From the NCBI GenBank assembly GCA_039105265.1, contig JAPFFF010000010.1, forward strand, positions 1,984,001 to 2,048,000: a stretch of DNA of 64,000 nt. The letters run 5' to 3'. This DNA is from Tritrichomonas musculus. Taxonomy: Eukaryota > Parabasalia > Tritrichomonadida > Tritrichomonadidae. Below, piece by piece: positions 9,855-19,300 of the stretch (position 1 is its first letter; every line of letters starts with the position of its first letter). The notes beneath the pieces are model-generated. The model was not told where the DNA came from and did not search any database. It worked only from the letters and a program-made list of their open reading frames with translations. The position numbers and the translations under genes are program-made.

Positions 9855-12341
9855 TTAAAACTGAGGGACTAATAATATATGATTTTCAACGAAAGCTTCA
9901 ACAATTTGTAATTCATGATCCTTCATATCAACCAAAGCATATTTATGAACTTTCATATCATCAAGTATATGGTTGAAATCCGGGCGATCCTTTGGATCAT
10001 AATTCCAGCATGAGTTGATTAGTTGTTTTGCGAATTCAGTGAATGTTTCAGGCATTTCAGCCTTCTTTCCTCTGCAGATATCGCCTATTTTAATTATTGG
10101 TAATTTTCCATCATTTAAAATGACGAACACCAAAACGCCAAATGAATAAACATCAACTTTTTCATCGTAGTCTTCTTCATTGATGATTTCTGGTGCCATG
10201 AACTTCTGTGTTCCAATTCCACAAGTTGTCAGCTGTTGCTCTGCAGTCATGAGTTTAGCAATTCCAAAATCACAAATTTTGACAGTTCCATCTCTTGCAA
10301 TCAAAATATTTGAAGGCTTCAAATCACGATGAATGATTTTTTGGAAATGGATGTACTTCATTGCTAAAGCTATTTGATAAATTGTGCAGACCAAATCAAT
10401 CTTGGTGAAAATATTCTTACTTATCGCATCATTCAAGTTCAAAGGACAAAACTCAAGGAGAATTGAAGGAGGTATCTTTTCATTACTCAAGAAAATGCCA
10501 TATGCTTTCAGAATGTTAGGATGATTCAACATTCCCATTATTTCGTATTCGTGCATGAAATGACGGAGTGATTGGATGTTATCTTCTGAACTTTTGGCAA
10601 CATTCATTACTTTCAATGCATATATCTTTTTATTGTTTTTGTTTATGACTTTGAGAACTCTTCCTCCACCGCCTGATCCAATTTCACCAATGATTTCATA
10701 ATCCTTCATCATGTCAGAATCAAGAATTTTAAATGGTTCATTTGGCTCTTCATCTTTCATTTCTTTTTCTTTCTGTTTGATCCTTTCTTCTAAGAAATTT
10801 TCGGTTTCTGATTTCAATTTGTCTGTAAATGATTCGAAAATAGGCTGAATTTTAACCAGAATTCTTTTGATTTGCTCAAAATAGGCAGTTATCTTAGGCA
10901 ATTCCTCATTATCTCCGATTGATATGTGGCATGCTGTCAGATAAATCATTGAAAATTGTTCTTTAAGAGCGTTAGCAATATCTGATAATGGATCAACTTT
11001 TTCAATAAAAAGTGTCATTTCATTTAATGTTTTCAGAAAAGAAAGAGTGTGAAAAGAAGTATTTGAAGGTTCTGTTCCAATAATTTTTGTAATTATATCA
11101 ATGTTACTTAGTTCTTTGTCCAGTTCTGCATTGTAAAGAATACCAATGAGATTTGGAACAACAAAAGAATCTGAAAAATAAATATATAAATCCAAAGTTG
11201 TAATATTATTGGCCAAATAGACAGAATCCATGAGATCTTGAAGTATATACATAAATTTACCTTTGTCTTCCATTTTTTGTTTCCATTCTTTAGTACATTT
11301 TGAAGACTTTTCTATGAAAGGGATTAAGCTTTTGTACAAAGAAGCCATTTTTTTGCAATATTGACAATCATAAACAGGAAATGGAAAATGATTATTGATT
11401 GCTGCTTCAATATTCTGAATTATTTCAGTCATTTTACTTTTTATCTCTGAAAAATCTTTTTGTTTTGATTCATCTTGATAAGAAGAAATTTCTGATAAGA
11501 GTTCAACATATGATTTTACAATTGGACAAAATTCTTTTAGGATCTTTGTTGTTTGGATTTGAGTAGTCAATCTGTATAAATCAGCAGAATATTCAAACAC
11601 CAAGCAGTAATATGAAACAATTTCACCTATTTTTTTAACATTTTCTGGTGACTTTTTATCCATCATTAGTAAAGATATCGATTTAAGCAAAGTTTGTAAT
11701 TTATCACATTGGCGAAGACATTTGCCTATATACTCATCATTATTGTAATCATTGCATGAAGAAAACACGCTTGTTGATTCACTTAATATATCAGACAATT
11801 TAACTAATAATAATGTAAATATATTTTGATTTGATTTTTGAATTGAATTAAGAAAGCCAATGACTGAACTTTGTAGTTCATTAAGAGTCTTTGAATTTTG
11901 TAGGAAATGAGTTAAACTTTTTACAAGAGTTGCTTTCAACTGATTATATGTATTAGAATAAGTTTCATTATTTAAAAGAGAAAAAGCTAAAATAATATAT
12001 GAAGAACTAATTCCAAATAACAATTGATAAGCATCAGTTTGATTTTCCATAAAAAGCAGAAGTCCTTTAGTGTTTAATGAATAAGCATACAAAATTGCTT
12101 CTATATATTGAAAATAATAGGCTTTTGTATTAGCATCTGATATTCCATTAATATAACTCGCCAAAGGATCGATATATTTGAGAAAATCTCGTGAAAATTG
12201 ATTTGATTTTAAGATAATATCTTGTTTAGATATTTCATTTGGACCGAGCAAATCTGAAATGATAGGAAACATCACATCAAATACAATTTTTGGATCACCA
12301 AAATTATTTGGAGACTTTTCTTTTTCTTGTCTAGTGGACAT
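9855..12341 (-). CDS. Serine/threonine protein kinase with long helical N-terminal region
   Basis: 828 residues from an ATG at 12341. The first ~530 residues are helical and Ser/Lys/Glu-rich with no recognised domain, ending in a charged coiled-coil-like segment (EERIKQKEKEMKDEE). A kinase domain follows (about 540-810) with every catalytic element: GEIGSGGGGRVLKV loop, YALKVM lysine, HRDLKPSN catalytic loop, DFG in KICDFGIAK, APE in MAPEII, and DVYSFGVLVF. The TKL-like features (GIGTQKFMAPE, SCWNYDPKDRPDF) resemble the many trichomonad tyrosine-kinase-like kinases. It probably phosphorylates Ser/Thr in the cytosol; the target is unknown. It diverges from 12493 across a 151-bp spacer. Confidence 0.9.
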   Translation of the reverse strand: MSTRQEKEKSPNNFGDPKIVFDVMFPIISDLLGPNEISKQDIILKSNQFSRDFLKYIDPLASYINGISDANTKAYYFQYIEAILYAYSLNTKGLLLFMENQTDAYQLLFGISSSYIILAFSLLNNETYSNTYNQLKATLVKSLTHFLQNSKTLNELQSSVIGFLNSIQKSNQNIFTLLLVKLSDILSESTSVFSSCNDYNNDEYIGKCLRQCDKLQTLLKSISLLMMDKKSPENVKKIGEIVSYYCLVFEYSADLYRLTTQIQTTKILKEFCPIVKSYVELLSEISSYQDESKQKDFSEIKSKMTEIIQNIEAAINNHFPFPVYDCQYCKKMASLYKSLIPFIEKSSKCTKEWKQKMEDKGKFMYILQDLMDSVYLANNITTLDLYIYFSDSFVVPNLIGILYNAELDKELSNIDIITKIIGTEPSNTSFHTLSFLKTLNEMTLFIEKVDPLSDIANALKEQFSMIYLTACHISIGDNEELPKITAYFEQIKRILVKIQPIFESFTDKLKSETENFLEERIKQKEKEMKDEEPNEPFKILDSDMMKDYEIIGEIGSGGGGRVLKVINKNNKKIYALKVMNVAKSSEDNIQSLRHFMHEYEIMGMLNHPNILKAYGIFLSNEKIPPSILLEFCPLNLNDAISKNIFTKIDLVCTIYQIALAMKYIHFQKIIHRDLKPSNILIARDGTVKICDFGIAKLMTAEQQLTTCGIGTQKFMAPEIINEEDYDEKVDVYSFGVLVFVILNDGKLPIIKIGDICRGKKAEMPETFTEFAKQLINSCWNYDPKDRPDFNHILDDMKVHKYALVDMKDHELQIVEAFVENHILLVPQF

Positions 12342-12492
12342 TTACAATATGACCTATAAAAAAACTTTTTTTTTTCTCAAAACTCTAATTTTGAGTGAAA
12401 TTTTATACCAATAACTTTTTGAATATCATTTGTTTCAATAATTGAAAACAATATTCAAAAGGTTAACTCAATATTAAAGTTTTTAACATAAA
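12342..12492. promoter_or_regulatory. Divergent promoter region of the kinase and LRR/Sel1 genes
   Basis: A 151-bp spacer between outward-facing ATGs. It holds ACTTTTTGAA at 12414-12423 and a TTCAAAAGG-type block near 12454. The first is the core of the 19-bp element upstream of the 8332 gene. Promoter function is inferred from position and recurrence only. Confidence 0.45.
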
Positions 12493-15090
12493 ATGGAAAC
12501 TCAAATAGTCAATGGGCTAGAATTCAAATTGGATAAAAATGAGCATACTGCATCAGCCATTAATTTACAAGATAATGTAAGTAAAGTATTTGTTCCTCGA
12601 TTTGTTGAATATGAAAATGAAAAGTATTTAGTAACCTCATTAAAAGACAGAATCTTTCAAGATAAATCAATAGATTCTTTAATGTTTGATGAACATTCAG
12701 AAATTGATAGCTTTGATTCCATATTTCAATATACAAAAATTAATAAACTCCAAATTCCCCCTAAATTGCAAAAAATAAATGGCTTTTTTGCAATTGAAGT
12801 CAAAGGTTTAAAAGAAATCGAAGTTTCGCCCCAAAATAATAATTTCATATATTATCAAAATATTTTGCTTCTTGGAAAAAGCGATCCAAATAATGATACA
12901 TTTGATATCATTTATTATTCAAATGAAGATATTGAAGAAGTTATTATTCCACCACAAATTAGAATTATATATAATTTCGCATTCGATTTTCGAGAAAAAT
13001 TAAAAAGTGTAATTTGTACTGAGGATTCACATTTAGAGAAATTATATTTTAGTTGTTTTGGGTCCTCAGCAATTGAACGTTTAGTATTGCCATCAAGTAT
13101 CAAATATATCGATTTCGGCAGCTTTTCTCATGCATATTCTATCAAAGAATTGGAAATTCCACCAAACCCTGATTATTTCTTTGTTGATAATAAATTTTTA
13201 GTTGACAGAAAAGAAAAGATGATTATTTTTTCATACCGTAACATAGAAGAAGTAACTATTCCCTCGTATATAAAAAAAATTGGATATGGCGCTTTTTCAA
13301 GATGTTATAAATTAAAATCTCTTTCATTTGAGTCAAATGCATCGCTTGAAATCATTGACAGAGAAGCATTCTGGGCATGTTATAGTTTAGAATCAATTAC
13401 CATCCCAGAATCTGTTATTAAAACAGAAACTTCATCATTTAGTGATTGCTATAATTTAAAATCAATTAAATTTTTGAGTAGAAAGATTATCATGTCTTCT
13501 GGAACTCTAAATTATTGTTGCAATCTTCAAGCAGTATATTTTCCAAACGCGAAAGTTATAATTTTTTTTTATGGCTTGTCTAATACAATTCATGAAAATG
13601 CTAAAATTTTCATAAGACGTGATGCTAAAATTAATCATGAAGAAGATGACAAAAAACGTTTTGTTTATTATGAAAATAGCGATGAAAATGAAGAAGAAAG
13701 TAAAATAATTGATAATGATGGAGAAAAAGACAGTATTCACGAAAATCATGAAGATCTATCTACAAATAAAGAAAAAATTGAAATGTTAACAGAAAGATTA
13801 ATAAATGAAGAAGAAGAAGAAGAAGAAAAAGAAAAAGAAGAAGGTGAATCTATATTTAAAAATGATAAAATGTTAACAGAAAGATTAATAAATGAAGAAG
13901 AAGAAGAAGAAGAAAAAGAAAAAGAAGAAGGTGAATCTATATTTAAAAATGATAAAATGTTAACAGAAAGATTAATAAATGATGAAGAAGCTAATGCTTT
14001 ATTAAATGATAGTGGAAAAGTAGAACCAATAACTGAAGACAAAAGTGAAATGATAAATGAAAATGATAATAAGTTAACAGATGAAAGTGAGGTAAACTAT
14101 AATGACAACAATAATATAAGTAATTCAGATAATAAAATTTTAAAAAGAAGTGATAATTTTAATCAACAAGATCAAGTAATAAAAAAATCTGAAATTAGTG
14201 ATAAAGATAAGGAATTAATACATAAATATATAAAAGAGAATGATGCATCAAGTCTCATGGATTTTATTCATTCCAAATACAATTTTGACCAGATATCATC
14301 TATTTTCAACGAATGCTATAAAATACCTCTTTTTTTTACATCACTTTGTCAAAAAGGAATCCAAATAAATGATGCAGTTTCACATCACAAATATGCAATT
14401 TCACTTATGTTTAACTCTGATAGAACTAATACAAAAAACAATATGGAAAATGCACGAAAACATCTGGAAGAATCAATCAGATTAGGCTATTATATGTCAT
14501 ATTTTTCTCTTGCTAGATTACTTCATGAATATTTCAAAGAAGATAATTTAGCTTTCAAAACTGCCAAAGAAGGAATGATTAAAGGAGAAAAATACTCAAA
14601 ATGCTTACTTGGCCATTTCATCTCAAAAGGAATTGGAACTAAGAAAAACCATCAAGAAGGAGTTAAACTGATGATTGAAAGTGAAGCAGAAGATTATTAT
14701 GAACGTTTTGCAACAGATATTGGGATATATTATTATAATCTTGGAGAAAACTGCAAAAAAGACGATAACCAAATTGATAATGAGATTTATAAAACATCAT
14801 TTAAATGGTTTGAAAAAGCTTTTCAAATGAATAAATCGCAAGCAACAATTAATAATTATGGAGTGTGTTTTGCAAGAGGAATTGGAGTTTCCGCAGATAT
14901 TGAAAAGGCAAAAGAAATCTTCGAAATTGGAGTTCAAAAAAATGATCCTATTTCAATGTATCATTTAGGTTTTATTTTGTCAAAAACTAATCCTACTGAA
15001 TCTTTATATTATTACAAAAAATCTGCACAACAAGGATATCAACATGCAAAAAAAATCATTACTTTTTTAGATGAAAATATTGATTTTTAA
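12493..15090 (+). CDS. BspA-like LRR / acidic repeat / Sel1-repeat fusion protein
   Basis: 865 residues from an ATG. Residues ~1-370 are BspA-type (LRR_5) leucine-rich repeats: IREFAF/AFSRCYKLKSLSFE, EAFWACYSLESITIPESV and similar. Residues ~390-570 are acidic and Lys-rich, with two perfect tandem copies and a partial third of a 29-residue unit beginning MLTERLIN. Residues ~575-865 are Sel1-like helical repeats (LLGHFISKGIGTKKNHQEGVK, NNYGVCFARGIGVSADIEKA, MYHLGFILSKTNPTESLYYY). There is no signal peptide or transmembrane segment, so it is probably cytosolic, with both ends acting as protein-binding scaffolds. BspA repeats are expanded in trichomonads, usually on surface proteins; joining them to Sel1 repeats is an unusual architecture. 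Confidence 0.85.
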   Translation: METQIVNGLEFKLDKNEHTASAINLQDNVSKVFVPRFVEYENEKYLVTSLKDRIFQDKSIDSLMFDEHSEIDSFDSIFQYTKINKLQIPPKLQKINGFFAIEVKGLKEIEVSPQNNNFIYYQNILLLGKSDPNNDTFDIIYYSNEDIEEVIIPPQIRIIYNFAFDFREKLKSVICTEDSHLEKLYFSCFGSSAIERLVLPSSIKYIDFGSFSHAYSIKELEIPPNPDYFFVDNKFLVDRKEKMIIFSYRNIEEVTIPSYIKKIGYGAFSRCYKLKSLSFESNASLEIIDREAFWACYSLESITIPESVIKTETSSFSDCYNLKSIKFLSRKIIMSSGTLNYCCNLQAVYFPNAKVIIFFYGLSNTIHENAKIFIRRDAKINHEEDDKKRFVYYENSDENEEESKIIDNDGEKDSIHENHEDLSTNKEKIEMLTERLINEEEEEEEKEKEEGESIFKNDKMLTERLINEEEEEEEKEKEEGESIFKNDKMLTERLINDEEANALLNDSGKVEPITEDKSEMINENDNKLTDESEVNYNDNNNISNSDNKILKRSDNFNQQDQVIKKSEISDKDKELIHKYIKENDASSLMDFIHSKYNFDQISSIFNECYKIPLFFTSLCQKGIQINDAVSHHKYAISLMFNSDRTNTKNNMENARKHLEESIRLGYYMSYFSLARLLHEYFKEDNLAFKTAKEGMIKGEKYSKCLLGHFISKGIGTKKNHQEGVKLMIESEAEDYYERFATDIGIYYYNLGENCKKDDNQIDNEIYKTSFKWFEKAFQMNKSQATINNYGVCFARGIGVSADIEKAKEIFEIGVQKNDPISMYHLGFILSKTNPTESLYYYKKSAQQGYQHAKKIITFLDENIDF
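13783..13956 (+). repeat. Two perfect tandem 87-bp coding repeats
   Basis: Units start at the ATGs at 13783 and 13870, with a third partial copy from 13957. Each encodes MLTERLIN followed by seven Glu and a KEKEEGESIFKNDK tail. The two full copies look base-identical, so the duplication is recent. The unit keeps the reading frame, so copy number could vary between strains. Confidence 0.9.
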
Positions 15091-15933
15091 AATTCTTTAA
15101 AATATTTTTTTATTAAAACTAATTAGCTAATTAAAATTTTTTGATATATTGAGTTACGCTAAATAGGAGATAGCCCTTCGGCGGTTTTGTAAAATACGTC
15201 TATTTGGTCGTTCATTGAATAGTTTATTTTACAAAACTTCTACGGTTCACGGCAAAAAAGGAACTTTTTGAATACTTTATATAAAAAAATCTTCAAGTAT
15301 GGCATACGGCCAAAAGGGATATATATGAGCCAATTTTTGAATTTATTGATTTAAATGAAACCTCATTGAATCAAATCTTCTAGTTAGATAACGTTATCAA
15401 AATTATTTAATTATAAAATTGCTTTTTTATTGAATTTAGCGTTCCATATGCTTGCAAAAAAAACATTTAAAGAGATACTATTTCAATTGTTTAAGACCAG
15501 AAAAAAGAAAAGAACAGCTTTTTGTAGAATATTAGAATTTAAAATAAGTAATTATATGATTTATGGATGGTTGACAAAACAACTGGACTGAAATGATTGT
15601 ATGATCTACTTGATGAATTATATTCTTTTTTAAATGTCTCTTTTTATAAAAATTTTTTTTTTTTTTTTTTTTTTTGAGAAAACTTTATGAAAAAAATTGA
15701 ATCAAACTGTAAATACTCTCAATTTCAATTGAAAATTTCAATCTGAAATGGTGTCGCTTTTGTATTGAATTATCAATTTTGTTCAGGTTATCAAGTAGAT
15801 GATCTTTTCTACAAGTCATAAACCAAAAATCGATGCTCTCAAGCAGAAATATCAAATTGAGTCATTTGACATGTTTATTGGAGAACAGCTAGACTTAGTA
15901 CTTTAAGCCTATTTTTTCCCAACCTAAATGATT
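15091..15933. other. Intergenic region with structured hairpin
   Basis: No protein gene is supported. It contains the hairpin at 15184-15247, an ACTTTTTGAA motif at 15263-15272 and a T-run near 15653-15675. The remainder is featureless AT-rich DNA. Confidence 0.55.
15184..15247 (+). other. Long hairpin (possible structured RNA)
   Basis: GTTTTGTAAAATA (15184-15196) pairs with TATTTTACAAAAC (15235-15247). After a small internal loop, CTATT pairs with AATAG. The stem is about 18 bp with a loop near 13 bases. GC-richer flanks (CCCTTCGGCGG upstream, CTACGGTTCACGGC downstream) are unlike the surrounding DNA. It lies about 95 bases after the LRR/Sel1 stop codon and could be a small RNA, an mRNA 3'-end structure or a decayed repeat. 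Confidence 0.45.
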
Positions 15934-15987
15934 AAGAGCGCTACATTTGCATTGTAGAGGCCAGGAGTTCGATCCTCCTAACATCCA
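15934..15987 (+). tRNA. 3' two-thirds of a tRNA-Ala (UGC) gene, 5' part absent
   Basis: Visible parts are the D-stem end AGAGCGC, an anticodon arm CTACA-TTTGCAT-TGTAG (anticodon TGC, alanine), a variable loop, a perfect T-arm AGGAG-TTCGATC-CTCCT, and a 3' acceptor strand AACATCC plus A. A T8 run follows, a typical RNA polymerase III terminator. The expected 5' acceptor strand and D-stem start are not found upstream, where the sequence is CCTATTTTTTCCCAACC. The missing half lies inverted just downstream (16001-16036). It is probably a broken gene. Confidence 0.7.
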
Positions 15988-16000
15988 TATTTTTTTTAAA

Positions 16001-16036
16001 GAAAAGTTAAGCGCTCTACCACTGAGCTAAACACCC
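16001..16036 (-). tRNA. 5' half of a tRNA-Ala gene, inverted
   Basis: Read on the minus strand from 16036: acceptor strand GGGTGTT, TA, D-arm GCTC-AGTGGTA-GAGC, then CGCTTAAC and loss of tRNA character. GGGTGTT pairs fully with AACATCC of the plus-strand half at 15934-15987, with G3 opposite U70, the alanine identity pair. Both pieces share the AGAGCGCT block at the break. So the two look like halves of one tRNA-Ala sequence facing each other. Confidence 0.65.
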
Positions 16037-16320
16037 TTCGATTTATTGAAAAATATATAATTTTTTAGTGATATCAAGACATAAACATAATATTAGAGAG
16101 GTGCGAGAGCTGAGGACATATATCAGATTTTTTTAATATTTTAAAAATAAATATATATTTATGCTTAAAATAAAATTACAAAATATTAATGGATTATTTT
16201 TGGATGGGAATAAAATATGAATGTTTTAAAAAATTGAGAATAAGTTAATTCAAAATATAATAAAAATTCAATTTATTTTTAGTCATATTATTTTTTCTGT
16301 TTTTTGAAGAACTAAGTAGC
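16037..16320. other. Intergenic AT-rich DNA
   Basis: About 280 bases between the tRNA halves and the interrupted host gene, with no supportable feature. Confidence 0.5.
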
Positions 16321-16588
16321 CTAGCAATTGTTTTCACTCCTGAAGTTGGATTCTCGCATTTTGTTGGGTTTGGGAAATTCAGCATTATCATTTACCCACT
16401 TTTTCAATTTTTGTATAATTGAATTCATGTGACTTTTTGAATTAAAATTATTTAAGCATTTGAATAATTCTTTTGCAGTTTCATGAAGATATTTTGTCAC
16501 TTTTTCAAATCCTTCATCATCTAGATATTCATTGATTTCAACTCGTGCTAAATTAGCTCGATGTTTAATTGTAATTTCGATATTTAAT
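16321..16588 (-). pseudogene. C-terminal part of a host gene interrupted by the Maverick
   Basis: An open minus-strand frame without a start codon runs from the element edge to a TAG at 16321-16323. It encodes about 88 residues: IEITIKHRANLARVEINEYL, DDEGFEKVTKYLHETAKELF, NSIIQKLKKWVNDNAEF and a Ser/Asn-rich end. It is helical and charged, unlike random AT-rich DNA. The flank beyond the other end of the Maverick (from 48611 down to 48457) holds a minus-strand frame that is in phase with this one once the 6-bp target duplication is counted once. It is therefore the 3' part of a host gene split by the insertion. The family is not recognised. Confidence 0.6.
16583..16588. repeat. Target-site duplication, left (TTTAAT)
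   Basis: Six bases next to the left terminal repeat match CTTAAT at 48457-48462 in five of six positions. Mavericks/Polintons create 5-6 bp duplications on insertion. Confidence 0.7.
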
Positions 16589-16810
16589 TAGTATAGTATA
16601 GGCTGGGATTCATTCTTCACCCCAGCCTACACTGCTCGCCACCAAGCTCAGGTACACCTTCGCTTGGGCCTCGCTACCCGGCCAAATACCCTCTGAAAAC
16701 CTATCGTAAGTACACACTCTCTACTTTCACTATTCCACCAATGTCATTTCCAAGGTATGGAGTAGTTTTTGAGCTTTCTAATGGTGTTTTTTGAATTCTA
16801 CACCCGAAAA
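16589..16810 (+). repeat. Left terminal inverted repeat of the Maverick
   Basis: 222 bp, identical by eye to the reverse complement of 48235-48456. The GC-richer inner part (CTCGCCACCAAGCTCAGG, CTCGCTACCCGG) contrasts with the AT-rich host and contains short internal palindromes. Confidence 0.95.
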
Positions 16811-16833
16811 AATATCTATCAACTTTTTGTATT

Positions 16834-17539
16834 TTACAGTAATGATTGTATTACATTCTTAGTGTTATCTTCAGCTAAGATACCATTTGATGTAAAGAAT
16901 GAAGAATTAATCAATATGTAATTAACTGTTGCATTGATCATGAGATTGCTACTACTTAATGGAAATTCAATATTGTTTAACCAGATCTTAGTTGGTTCAC
17001 ATTGATATTCAAACTTAGGTGAATTATTAACGTTGAATGATATATTGATTTTGATTTCGTTTACACTGGTAACATTATCTCTGGTTTCATTATAAGTCAA
17101 ATAGAGTGTTCCCTCATATGCATCAAGTTGTTTTTCGAATTGATAACGAATGCTTGTACTATTTGGTACGCTGAATGTGTACTTAATTAGTGTTAATTTA
17201 TTCACTAACGCATCTAACCTAGCTTTTAATGATTCGTTCTCATGTTGTAGATTTGATATCTGACTGTTCATTGTTACGATTTTAGTAACATTATCACCTA
17301 CTAACTTGGCTAGATCTTGATGAGATTTAATATAATTATTTAATTTTGTCTTCAGTTCATCATTTTCACTTTTCAATGCATAATTGGCCAAATCAACAGG
17401 TTCAGGAATTTCACTTTTTAATGCTATTTGATCTTGCTTCAATATTTTTTCCGCTAATATTAATTTGGTATCAAAAGAGTCTTCCCCGTTATCGATATAA
17501 AAGCACAGACCATTACTATCACTTTTATAATAAGTTAAG
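16834..17539 (-). pseudogene. Fragment of the coiled-coil surface protein gene (fossil piece of the Maverick)
   Basis: It encodes a heptad-rich coiled coil (NDELKTKLNNYIKSHQDLAK, NLQHENESLKARLDALVNKL) followed by a beta-rich tail of about 90 residues (YTFSVPNSTSIRYQFEKQLD, SFNVNNSPKFEYQC). The upstream ~460 bp (17082-17541) repeat 24460-24919 almost perfectly, in the same orientation. It is the end piece of the gene at 24455-27868, separated from it by the nested element. Confidence 0.8.
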
Positions 17540-17541
17540 TA
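17082..17541. repeat. 460-bp direct repeat, copy 1
   Basis: Nearly identical (one difference noticed) to 24460-24919 in the same orientation, offset 7,378 bp. It stops exactly at the nested element's terminal repeat on its right side. It is too long for a target duplication, so it records a recombination or template switch during or after nesting. Confidence 0.9.
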
Positions 17542-17680
17542 GTATAGTATAGGCAGTGGTCGATACTCTCCCCCAGCCTATACGCTCCGCAGCCAAGCTC
17601 AGGCACACCTTCGCTTGGAGCTTCGCATACGGCCGCGGTCGCTATGTTCCCTCTGCCTATACCTTGTGTCAATTCTGTCA
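17540..17680 (+). repeat. Terminal-repeat end of the nested element
   Basis: The first 14 bases equal the outer terminus. Later blocks (CCCAGCCTA, CAAGCTCAGG, ACACCTTCGCTTGG) align with gaps and substitutions. So it is the same family but a different subfamily from the outer element. Confidence 0.8.
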
Positions 17681-17899
17681 CGCTATGACACAATTTCCAC
17701 AAGCTTCTATACTAGGCGTCAGATTTTGTGTCAGTAACGTGACCAAATATTTACCTTCATAAGTATAATACCATTAAGAACCTAGTAAACATACAAGCAT
17801 CTACTTATCATAGAAAACACAACACCCTCATAAGCACAAATACACATCCAATTAAATACACATCATTTGTTTTCTTTTTTTGTTTTTATTCTTGTCCAA

Positions 17900-19300
17900 A
17901 TGACAACCAAGCAGTATGTTGACTGGAATGTGTTTGAGAGCCTTCCCGTTAAATCATATGAGATAACTTATACTAAAAGCACAGAAGAAGAAGAGATAAC
18001 CATAGAGAAAGCCATAAAGAAGTTCATTTGTCAAGCACCTATTGGTTCAGGCAAATCAACAGCAATAAGGAAATGGATCTATAACACAGTACCTGATAAC
18101 AAGTTCATTCTCATCGTACCTACCATTAACATCGCTGCGGAGTTCTACTCTAAGTTGTATGTAGCATTAAACAACAATCACCCCGAGAACATAGATGAAA
18201 TGATAAAGTTATGTGTAAAGGAAGGTGCATTTAAGGAGTTTAAAGAAGCCATCAAGCACTTTATACCTGTTGTTATAACTACATTCTCTACCGCATCTAA
18301 GTGTCTTGGAGGAATCATAGAGCATTTCTATCACCACCAAATAGATTTCAACAGTGAATACACACTCCTTATTGATGAAGCACACCTACTACTAGAACAC
18401 ATATCGTTAATAGAGATCTGTAGAGAGTTTAATAAAGTAGGCTTGATTACTGCTACAGCATCTGACATTTCTTGCTTATCAGTCTTTGAAGAATACGAAA
18501 AGATAAACCCATTAGCCGACATCAAATACCACAGAACAATATATCTATACAAGCTGAGAAGCAATATGCAAGAGCAAAGAGAGACTATAGCTAAACAAGT
18601 ACTAGAAGAGATAAAGAGGTATGATAAGATATTAATTAAGATAGAAGACAAGAATGAATGTGAACGATTAAAGGAGTGTATCGACAATGAACTTAATAAA
18701 GCATTGTACAACTCTGATAAGAAGGAAGTAGAGATAAGTGATGAAGGCAAGTTTGTTAGCACGGAGGACGTTGATATAGTTATTGCTACTTCATGTATCC
18801 AATCAGGTCAGTCACTGAAGGAAAATCTATTGTCTATATTCATTCAGACCCCATTAGATACCGTATCATCAGTTGAACAGTTCGTAGGACGAAACAGGAA
18901 CGAGAATTCAACAGCTTATCTATACATGAGACAAGTAAAGGTACCAGAAGAGAAGTTTACATACAAGGTAGCCAAGAACAGATATAAGACAAGATTAAAT
19001 CAATTGAGAGCTAATGCATGGCAATCAATGGACAAAGATTCATGGATAAGATACATGAGCAAGATTGGAGAAGTTATTGTTGAAGAGACAAACGCCTCGC
19101 TCGAGGAAGAAACAAATAAGGATACAATAATGATAAACGAAAATGATTTGAACAGAGAGTTTAATGGCAAAAAACAGTTATATCAGCACTTTGGGTTTAA
19201 AAACGAGAAGGATGTACCTGAGGGATATGAAATAAGAAGTAGATATAACAGAGAGAAAGGTAAAATGCAAAGAGTATATAATTTAGTTAAGATAGAGTAA
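17900..19300 (+). CDS. Superfamily 2 DEAH-type helicase of the nested element
   Basis: 466 residues from the first ATG (17900); the frame is open upstream to 17867 but without an ATG. Motif I is APIGSGKST (residues ~46-54) and motif II is LLIDEAH (~155). GLITATAS matches motif III, and IATSCIQSGQSL followed by VEQFVGRNRN matches motifs V-VI. The whole resembles viral origin-binding or replicative SF2 helicases (UL9-like). It probably helps start or unwind element DNA during polymerase-B-driven replication; that role is inferred. It is the only plus-strand gene of the nested piece and reads inward from its terminal repeat. Codon use is less AT-extreme than host genes. Confidence 0.85.
   Translation: MTTKQYVDWNVFESLPVKSYEITYTKSTEEEEITIEKAIKKFICQAPIGSGKSTAIRKWIYNTVPDNKFILIVPTINIAAEFYSKLYVALNNNHPENIDEMIKLCVKEGAFKEFKEAIKHFIPVVITTFSTASKCLGGIIEHFYHHQIDFNSEYTLLIDEAHLLLEHISLIEICREFNKVGLITATASDISCLSVFEEYEKINPLADIKYHRTIYLYKLRSNMQEQRETIAKQVLEEIKRYDKILIKIEDKNECERLKECIDNELNKALYNSDKKEVEISDEGKFVSTEDVDIVIATSCIQSGQSLKENLLSIFIQTPLDTVSSVEQFVGRNRNENSTAYLYMRQVKVPEEKFTYKVAKNRYKTRLNQLRANAWQSMDKDSWIRYMSKIGEVIVEETNASLEEETNKDTIMINENDLNREFNGKKQLYQHFGFKNEKDVPEGYEIRSRYNREKGKMQRVYNLVKIE

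Noticed and set aside
13746-14042. 98-residue Ser/Phe-rich frame opposite the LRR/Sel1 gene
   Set aside because: It is the antisense of the GAAGAA-rich repeat and carries no motif.
18331-18762. 143-residue Ser/Leu-rich minus-strand frame
   Set aside because: It is antisense to the helicase gene.
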